From BACL27 sp964203235 (GTDB lineage Bacteria > Actinomycetota > Acidimicrobiia > Acidimicrobiales > Ilumatobacteraceae): a DNA stretch of 64,000 bases. The notes beneath the pieces are model-generated. The model ran no database searches, was not told where the DNA came from, and saw only the letters and a list, made by a program, of their open reading frames with translations. Positions 58,325-64,000 of the stretch are shown one piece after another. The stretch is taken from the NCBI GenBank assembly GCA_964203235.1, contig CAXNLE010000002.1, positions 930,001-994,000 on the forward strand. The letters run 5' to 3'. The stretch's first letter is position 1. Each line of letters opens with the position of its first letter. Both the position numbers and the translations under genes were made by a program.

Positions 58325-59748
58325 GTACTACTTTTGAGCATGCTCCAGGTTTCGTATCGGGCGATCGCCCAAAAATCGTCTCCTCACGATTTGAATTTGC
58401 CGACTCGTTTACAATTGAGCGCTACTTGGCGACTGATGGCTACAAAGGTTTACGATCAGCACTATCTCGTCCATCAAATGAAATTCACGATGAAGTAAAA
58501 AGTGCGACTGTACTTGGTCGCGGTGGTGCCGGGTTTCCAGCCGGAACAAAGTGGGGACTAACCCCGCAACAAGTATGGCCGCGATATCTCGTTGTTAATG
58601 GTGACGAAAGTGAACCAGGAACTTATAAAGACAGATTGCTAATGGAGCGCGATCCGCATCAACTCATTGAAGGTTGTTTGATTGCGTGTTACGCCGCCGG
58701 GTTGTCGCAGTGTTTTCTATATATAAGAGGTGAAATGGCACTCGCCCAAGAACGTGTGGCGATTGCGTTGAACGAGGCTTACGCCGCTGGGTATGTAGGC
58801 AAAAATATTCTCGGTTCGAAATTTTCCGTAGACATTGTTCTGCATTGGGGTGCAGGTGCCTATGTCGTCGGAGAAGAAACCGCACTGATCGAAAGTCTCG
58901 AAGGAAATCGTGGCATGCCCCGCTTGAAGCCGCCTTTCTTTCCTGCCGTTAACGGACTGTACGGTCAACCGACGATTGTCAACAATGTTGAAACTCTCGC
59001 CAACTTGCCGTGGTTGTTATGCAACGGTGTTGCCGCATACACAGCGATCGGCACGAAGACATCACCAGGCACCCGAATGGTTGCAGTTTCTGGGCACGTT
59101 AAACGACCAGGGGTTTTTGAAATCATTAATGGCACGACAACATTTCGTGATCTAATTTTCGGTGAAGAGTTTTGTGGTGGAATCAAAAATGACAACAAAC
59201 TCAAAGCGTTTGTTCCAGGTGGGGGTTCTGCTCCATGGTTTACTGCCGATCAATTGGATTTACCTTTCGAGGCAAGTCAAGTCGGACCTGCTGGTTCAAT
59301 GCTTGGTTCTGGCGCCGTGATCGTGATGGATGAGACAACGGATATTCCTGCAGCCGCGCTAACACTTACGCATTTTTATGCGCACGAATCTTGTGGCAAG
59401 TGCACACCATGTCGCGAAGGCGGAACATGGCTTGAAAGAATTATGCGTCGCATTGTTGACGGCGACGGCACTGATGCTGACTTGCAACAACTCCTTGAAG
59501 TCGGTGCGATGATTTGCCCTGGAGACTTTCCGCATGCGGCAAATGAAAAACTAGGTTTAACAGCCGTGCCTTTCCCATACAAAATGACAACTATTTGCTT
59601 TGTCGGCCCATCGGCTTTTGCTCCGGTTCATTCAGCGCTGACATTGTTTAGAAGTGAATTTGAATCACGTGTCACAAAGCGTGTGACGATTCCGGTGACA
59701 TCGGTTTCGGCACTCAAGACCGTTACAACGGCTGGTTTGCATTCATGA
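58321..59748 (+). CDS. nuoF: NADH-quinone oxidoreductase subunit F
   Basis: 475 residues from ATG 58321 (ATGA overlap with nuoE). FMN/NADH-binding LGRGGAGFPAGTKWGL and GAGAYVVGEETALIESLEG, and the N3 [4Fe-4S] ligands in HESCGKCTPCREGGTW plus Cys in GAMICPGDFPHA, are complete. It oxidises NADH and feeds FMN. Confidence 0.96.
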   Translation: MSTTFEHAPGFVSGDRPKIVSSRFEFADSFTIERYLATDGYKGLRSALSRPSNEIHDEVKSATVLGRGGAGFPAGTKWGLTPQQVWPRYLVVNGDESEPGTYKDRLLMERDPHQLIEGCLIACYAAGLSQCFLYIRGEMALAQERVAIALNEAYAAGYVGKNILGSKFSVDIVLHWGAGAYVVGEETALIESLEGNRGMPRLKPPFFPAVNGLYGQPTIVNNVETLANLPWLLCNGVAAYTAIGTKTSPGTRMVAVSGHVKRPGVFEIINGTTTFRDLIFGEEFCGGIKNDNKLKAFVPGGGSAPWFTADQLDLPFEASQVGPAGSMLGSGAVIVMDETTDIPAAALTLTHFYAHESCGKCTPCREGGTWLERIMRRIVDGDGTDADLQQLLEVGAMICPGDFPHAANEKLGLTAVPFPYKMTTICFVGPSAFAPVHSALTLFRSEFESRVTKRVTIPVTSVSALKTVTTAGLHS

Positions 59749-62114
59749 CAATTGTTGATCCAGAAAAAATCGTTGTTGACCCAAATGTCGTGAATATCAC
59801 GATTAATGACAAGCCAGTTTTAGCTCGTAAAGGTGAAGTGATTATCGCTGCTGCTGATCGCACAGATGATTTCATCCCAAGATTCTGTTACCACCCTCGC
59901 ATGAGTTCTGTCGGCATGTGTCGTCAGTGTCTAGTCGAAGTAGAAACACCGCGCGGACCAATGATGGTTGTGTCGTGCATGACGCCAGTTGCTGAAGGTC
60001 AAATCGTTCGTACCGCAACAGACAATGTTAAAAAGGCACAAGAGGGTGTGCTCGAGTTATTACTCGCAAATCACCCACTTGATTGCCCTGTTTGCGACAA
60101 AGGTGGCGAATGCCCGTTACAAGATCAGGCGTTTAGTCACGGGCCTGGCGAAAGTCGATTCGTTGAAGAAAAGCGCCACTACGAAAAGCCAATCGCAATT
60201 AGTGACATTGTTTATCTTGATCGTGAGCGTTGCATTTTGTGCGATCGATGCACGAGATTCGCCGACGAAGTTGCAGGTGATCCGCTGATTTCATTTACTA
60301 GTCGTGGCAATGACACACAAGTGATGACGTTTCCTGAAGAACCTTTCAGCAGTTATTTCTCCGGCAACACGGTTCAAATTTGTCCAGTCGGTGCATTGAC
60401 TGCAAAGCCGTATCGATTTAAGGCTCGTCCATGGGATTTAAACGAAACCGAAACGACTTGTACATCGTGTTCGGTTGGATGTCGCATCGTTGTGCAAAGC
60501 AGCCGAGATGAACTTGTACGGTTTCAAGGTGTAGATGTTGACCCCGTCAACTGGGGCTGGTTGTGCGATCGCGGTCGCTACAATTTCGAATCAGTTAATT
60601 CAACTGAACGACTGACAACGCCATTAATAAAGTCTGATTCGGGTCTTGTGCAGAGTTCATGGTCAGTCGCTCTAGATTCGGCAGCAAGAATTATTCGCCA
60701 CGCGCTCACAAACAATGCGGATTCAGTTGCAATTCTTGGTGGAGCACGGGGCACTAACGAAGATGCCTTTGCTTGGGCAATGTTGGCAGATGAATTGAAG
60801 ATCAATCAACGCGACTCGCAACTTGGCGATGGTTTAACTCCTGAAATTTTTAATCTGGCACAAGCAACAATCGACGAAACTTGCGCAGCCAGCACAATCA
60901 TTTTGTTGGCTCCTGATCTCAAGGAAGAATTGCCGGTTCTTTATCTACGAATTCGAGATGCCGCGCAAAAGCGCAAATCGCGAATCATTGAGTTCTCTTC
61001 ACACGATTCTGGCTTGACGCCGTATGCATGGAGAAGTATCGCATTTGAACCAGGTCGCCAGGCTCAAGTTGTCCGTGAGACGTTAGAAATCAAAGACTTG
61101 CAAGAGCAAATTCAGCGAGGTGAAGTAGTTGTCGTTCTTGGTCGTGCGAATCTCGCAGAGAACGAAGCGTTCACTTTGCACGCGCTAGGCGAAGTACTTC
61201 ATGCGATTCCGAACGCAAAAATTCTTCCTGTTTTACGGCGCGGCAATGTTCGTGGAGCAGTAGCAGTAGGTCTTACACCGCAACAAAACTCTGGTGACGC
61301 AATTGATATTTTGACGAAAGCCGCAGCCGGAAAAATCAATTGTTTAATTTTGCTCGGGGCGAATCCATTTGCCGATGTCGCTGATTCGATACTTGTGAAA
61401 CAAGCGCTCGCACAAATTAAGAGTGTCATCAGCGTCGATACGTTTGTTACGAGTTCTAATCAAAACGCGGATGTTGTTTTTCCAGCGGCGGCGTTCGCTG
61501 AAAAAAATGGAACAACTACGAACCTTGAAGGTCGAGTCAGCAACGTCACTCAACAGATCACTCCACGTGGCACGTCGCGTCCAGATTGGATGATCGCAAC
61601 TGAACTTGGGCTGAGTCTTGGGATAGATCTTGGCGTGTCGAGTCTTGATGAATTACATCAAAAAATGATTTTGGCAATCCCAGAGTTTGCCTCTTGTAAC
61701 AATGAGCGGGCAATCCAAAGCGATGGTGTGCTAATGGTTCATGAAGCATCAGCGACTATCTCTCGAGGTTCTACGAATTTGGTAGATCGAAATTCATATA
61801 GTTATCGACTCATTGTGTCCCGAACAATGTATGACGGGGCTCAGTCGACCATCACGAGTAACTCGCTGGTGGGGATAATTACCGAGTCAACAATTTATGT
61901 TCACCCGTTAGACCTTGCTCGTATCGGTGTTGTAGACGGCACAAATATTCGAGTCGGCGTAGACGAAATAAATATTGTCTTACCAGTTAGGGCACACAGC
62001 GGAATTCATCGCGGTACAGCTTGGTTGCCATACAACCACACAAATGTAGATATTCGGCCATTGTTGAATATCGCAGCAGATGTGATTGACGTTCGAATTG
62101 AACAAATCAAATGA
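59745..62114 (+). CDS. nuoG: NADH-quinone oxidoreductase subunit G
   Basis: 789 residues (ATGA overlap with nuoF). N1b: FCYHPRMSSVGMCRQCLVE with later Cys in VVSCMTP; the N5 region NHPLDCPVCDKGGECPLQ; N4 ERCILCDRCTRF and ICPVGALT; then CTSCSVGC...WLCDRGR, the extra N7-type [4Fe-4S] site found in some bacteria. The rest is a molybdopterin-oxidoreductase-like domain without evident cofactor role. Peripheral arm. Confidence 0.95.
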   Translation: MTIVDPEKIVVDPNVVNITINDKPVLARKGEVIIAAADRTDDFIPRFCYHPRMSSVGMCRQCLVEVETPRGPMMVVSCMTPVAEGQIVRTATDNVKKAQEGVLELLLANHPLDCPVCDKGGECPLQDQAFSHGPGESRFVEEKRHYEKPIAISDIVYLDRERCILCDRCTRFADEVAGDPLISFTSRGNDTQVMTFPEEPFSSYFSGNTVQICPVGALTAKPYRFKARPWDLNETETTCTSCSVGCRIVVQSSRDELVRFQGVDVDPVNWGWLCDRGRYNFESVNSTERLTTPLIKSDSGLVQSSWSVALDSAARIIRHALTNNADSVAILGGARGTNEDAFAWAMLADELKINQRDSQLGDGLTPEIFNLAQATIDETCAASTIILLAPDLKEELPVLYLRIRDAAQKRKSRIIEFSSHDSGLTPYAWRSIAFEPGRQAQVVRETLEIKDLQEQIQRGEVVVVLGRANLAENEAFTLHALGEVLHAIPNAKILPVLRRGNVRGAVAVGLTPQQNSGDAIDILTKAAAGKINCLILLGANPFADVADSILVKQALAQIKSVISVDTFVTSSNQNADVVFPAAAFAEKNGTTTNLEGRVSNVTQQITPRGTSRPDWMIATELGLSLGIDLGVSSLDELHQKMILAIPEFASCNNERAIQSDGVLMVHEASATISRGSTNLVDRNSYSYRLIVSRTMYDGAQSTITSNSLVGIITESTIYVHPLDLARIGVVDGTNIRVGVDEINIVLPVRAHSGIHRGTAWLPYNHTNVDIRPLLNIAADVIDVRIEQIK

Positions 62115-63328
62115 TCGCCCTAGACACTCTTTTGTCAGATGAAATACTTTGGGCACCTTTGTTGATCGTTCTGTTAAAAGTTGTAGTTGTATTTGTCGTT
62201 GGTTTGTTGTCAACCATGTTGATGGTGTGGTTTGAGCGCAAAGCAATTGCCGGGATGCAAAATCGCATCGGGCCTAACAAAACTGGTCCATTCGGGATCA
62301 TGCAAACTCTCGCCGACGGAATCAAGCTATTTTTTAAAGAAGATTTGATTCCAAATCGGTCAGATCGTTTTGTTTTCGCACTTGCGCCGTTTTTATCTTT
62401 CGTTCCAGCATTTCTGGCTTTTGCAATTATTCCACTTGGTGGCGATTTTCGAAACGGCAATGGTGGAGAAGTTACTTGGTTCGGACACGTAACAAAAGTT
62501 CAACTTGCTGACCCACCAATTGGGGTGCTTTTTGCGCTCGCGATTTCTTCAATTGCTGTTTACGGCATCATGCTTGCGGGTTGGTCAAGTGGTTCGAAAT
62601 ATCCGCTGATCGGTTCTGTTCGAGCATCGGCACAAATGGTCAGTTATGAAGCAGCCCTTGGTTTGTCTTTGGCCTGCGTGCTGTTGCTCGCTGGCACACT
62701 TTCAACAAGTGGCATCGTTGCAGCGCAGGCGACGATTACGCAGTGGCACGTTATTTCAACCGGCATCGTGCCATTTGTTATTTTTCTAATCGCAGCAACA
62801 GCAGAACTAAATCGCCCGCCATTCGATTTAGTTGAAGCCGAGCAAGAACTTGTCGGTGGCTTTAATACAGAATATTCATCAATTAGATTTGCGCTGTTTT
62901 ATCTTGCAGAATTTATGAACACGGTCACGATGTCGGCGCTTATTGTCACGCTGTTTTTCGGGGGTCCTCAACCGATTGCGTTTGGTGATTTTGTTCTTGA
63001 TATACCACTTATCCCGAATGCTCTTGAGGGCACGCTTTGGTTGCTGGCCAAAGTACTTGTATTTCTATATATCTATATTTGGTTCCGCGCAACTCTTCCA
63101 AGATTGCGTTACGACCAATTAATGGATCTCGGTTGGAAGGTACTTATCCCGGGATCACTTGGATGGTTCATGCTGCTGGCATCCCAGCGCATGGCTCGAC
63201 AAAACGAATGGAATATTATTTTAGTTACGTCTATCTCGGTAGTCGTGATGGTGGGTGGCTATCTACTTTTACAAGCTGCATTTACTCAAAGCGCGCGGCA
63301 GCGTGAGACACAAGGACCAATGTTCTAA
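62111..63328 (+). CDS. nuoH: NADH-quinone oxidoreductase subunit H
   Basis: 405 residues with about eight membrane helices (ATGA overlap with nuoG). Conserved loops: MVWFERKAIAGMQNRIGPNKTGPFGIMQTLADGIKLFFKED, AELNRPPFDLVEAEQELVGGFNTEYSSIRFALFYLAEF and RATLPRLRYDQLMDLGWKVLIP. It links the quinone site to the proton-pumping arm. Confidence 0.96.
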   Translation: MIALDTLLSDEILWAPLLIVLLKVVVVFVVGLLSTMLMVWFERKAIAGMQNRIGPNKTGPFGIMQTLADGIKLFFKEDLIPNRSDRFVFALAPFLSFVPAFLAFAIIPLGGDFRNGNGGEVTWFGHVTKVQLADPPIGVLFALAISSIAVYGIMLAGWSSGSKYPLIGSVRASAQMVSYEAALGLSLACVLLLAGTLSTSGIVAAQATITQWHVISTGIVPFVIFLIAATAELNRPPFDLVEAEQELVGGFNTEYSSIRFALFYLAEFMNTVTMSALIVTLFFGGPQPIAFGDFVLDIPLIPNALEGTLWLLAKVLVFLYIYIWFRATLPRLRYDQLMDLGWKVLIPGSLGWFMLLASQRMARQNEWNIILVTSISVVVMVGGYLLLQAAFTQSARQRETQGPMF

Positions 63329-63960
63329 TGGGATACCTCGGCGGATTTATTGTCACGCTTCGTCAACGCGGAGCAAAGAATCGTGTCACAACGCAATACT
63401 CAGGCGGTCGAGTGTTTCGACGCAACCAAAAACGTGCTGTCAAGATGGACGAGAAACTTGAGAAGCCAGAGCGTCTGCATGGTCGTCATGTTCTCAATAA
63501 ATACGAAGATGGAATGGAAAAATGTATCGGGTGCGAGTTGTGTGCCGCGGTTTGCCCAGCCAAATGCATCCACGTTCGTGGTGCCGACAATGATCCAATG
63601 AAACCAACTTCACCAGGAGAGCGCTTCGGTTGGATTTATGAAATCAATTATCTGCGTTGCATTCATTGTGATTTGTGCGTTGAGGCGTGTCCGACTGAAG
63701 CGATTACCGAAACGAAACTTTTTGAATTCTCATTCACGAACCGTCAAGATGCGATTTACACAAAGAGTGAACTTCTCGTTGACAATTCTGGCAAACCTCA
63801 ACATCTCGCCTGGGAAGATTGGCGCGAAGGTGAAGATCTAAATACGTCAGGGTGGATGAGAGCAACCGCTGCATCTGGTGATGCGAACTTCACTGGAGTC
63901 GTGTCATGGAGCGGCGAATTGGGTTACGGCATTCGCCCGGCAGAAGATAAGAGCGAATAA
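63328..63960 (+). CDS. nuoI: NADH-quinone oxidoreductase subunit I
   Basis: 210 residues. Two [4Fe-4S] sites (N6a/N6b): CIGCELCAAVCPAKCI and CIHCDLCVEACPTEAI. The start ATG overlaps the nuoH stop by one base. The C-terminal tail of about 60 residues is longer than in E. coli, as in other actinobacteria. Confidence 0.95.
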   Translation: MGYLGGFIVTLRQRGAKNRVTTQYSGGRVFRRNQKRAVKMDEKLEKPERLHGRHVLNKYEDGMEKCIGCELCAAVCPAKCIHVRGADNDPMKPTSPGERFGWIYEINYLRCIHCDLCVEACPTEAITETKLFEFSFTNRQDAIYTKSELLVDNSGKPQHLAWEDWREGEDLNTSGWMRATAASGDANFTGVVSWSGELGYGIRPAEDKSE

Positions 63961-64000
63961 ATGGAACTTTTTGTTTTTGGTTGTGCTGCACTGATGGTTT
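63961..64000 (+). CDS. nuoJ: NADH-quinone oxidoreductase subunit J, 5' end only
   Basis: ATG 63961 follows the nuoI stop directly; the 13 codons visible (MELFVFGCAALMV) match the usual hydrophobic start of NuoJ, and the position after nuoI fits. The gene is cut by the window edge. Confidence 0.8.
   Translation, partial: MELFVFGCAALMV

Noticed and set aside
1..64000. CRISPR array or replication origin
   Set aside because: No regularly spaced direct repeats with unique spacers of CRISPR size, and no dnaA gene or DnaA-box cluster, were seen.

Overview
The window looks like a chromosome segment of a compact, mid-GC actinobacterium, most likely of the class Acidimicrobiia (inference; no rRNA is present). 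Reasons: mycothiol glycosyltransferase MshA with its YbjN-type neighbour, an orphan GlnR-type regulator, a Rex repressor, an RsiG-like coiled-coil protein, a MenJ-type reductase, and mycobacterium-like TANNNT -10 boxes lying 6-9 nt before start codons (leaderless transcripts). Genes are tightly packed, with four convergent pairs whose 3' ends overlap. The only gene-free stretch above 300 bp is 49344-49678.

Layout. 1-3745 is an accessory module: a small HTH protein, a Cas4/PD-(D/E)XK-like protein with its cysteine set but no recognisable catalytic residues, a tyrosine-recombinase-like protein without an obvious nucleophilic Tyr, and a DDE transposase-like protein translationally coupled to it. 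tRNA-Lys follows. 4053-7249 carries an 8-oxoguanine-deaminase-like amidohydrolase, a tiny membrane protein, RidA, a lipoprotein and an A-type Fe-S carrier. 7388-15198 has Mrp, an AT-rich methyltransferase, a NUDT19-like Nudix protein, selenocysteine genes selA-selB, NfeD and a lone receiver domain. 15211-21758 has lysC-methyltransferase-asd, a cyclophilin, a phosphatase, 3-hydroxyacyl-CoA dehydrogenase and Aat. 21783-30483 has ethylmalonyl-CoA mutase, glycerate kinase, cell-envelope proteins, tRNA-Thr, ispD-ispF-rlmB, a CRP-type regulator and a dienelactone hydrolase. 30446-38392 has a copper ATPase, a GDT1-like transporter, a nitrogen cluster (two glutamine synthetases of different types plus GlnR) and NAD synthetase. 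39603-46437 has a histidine phosphatase, a MoaD-like protein ending Gly-Gly-Cys-Leu, the RsiG-like protein, mshA, ybjN-like, proC, a structured leader RNA with SAM hydrolase, and rex.

47138-64000 is respiratory: a menaquinone-reductase-like flavoprotein and a membrane cytochrome c on the minus strand, then one long plus-strand run encoding a cytochrome bc-type complex (with cytochrome b split in two and an extra 2[4Fe-4S] ferredoxin) continuing directly into nuoABCDEFGHI and the start of nuoJ. Together these would link NADH oxidation through menaquinone to cytochrome c, with Rex sensing NADH/NAD+ and NadE making NAD.

Most promising unexplained items: the pseudoknot-capable leader RNA before SAM hydrolase (43739-43840), the accessory module at the left end with its two palindromic sites, the RsiG-like protein, the repeated IPxxLLxRxxxAR peptide on two respiratory proteins, the three 15-bp-spaced repeats at 49378-49416, and the encoded GG-CL tail on the MoaD-like protein.
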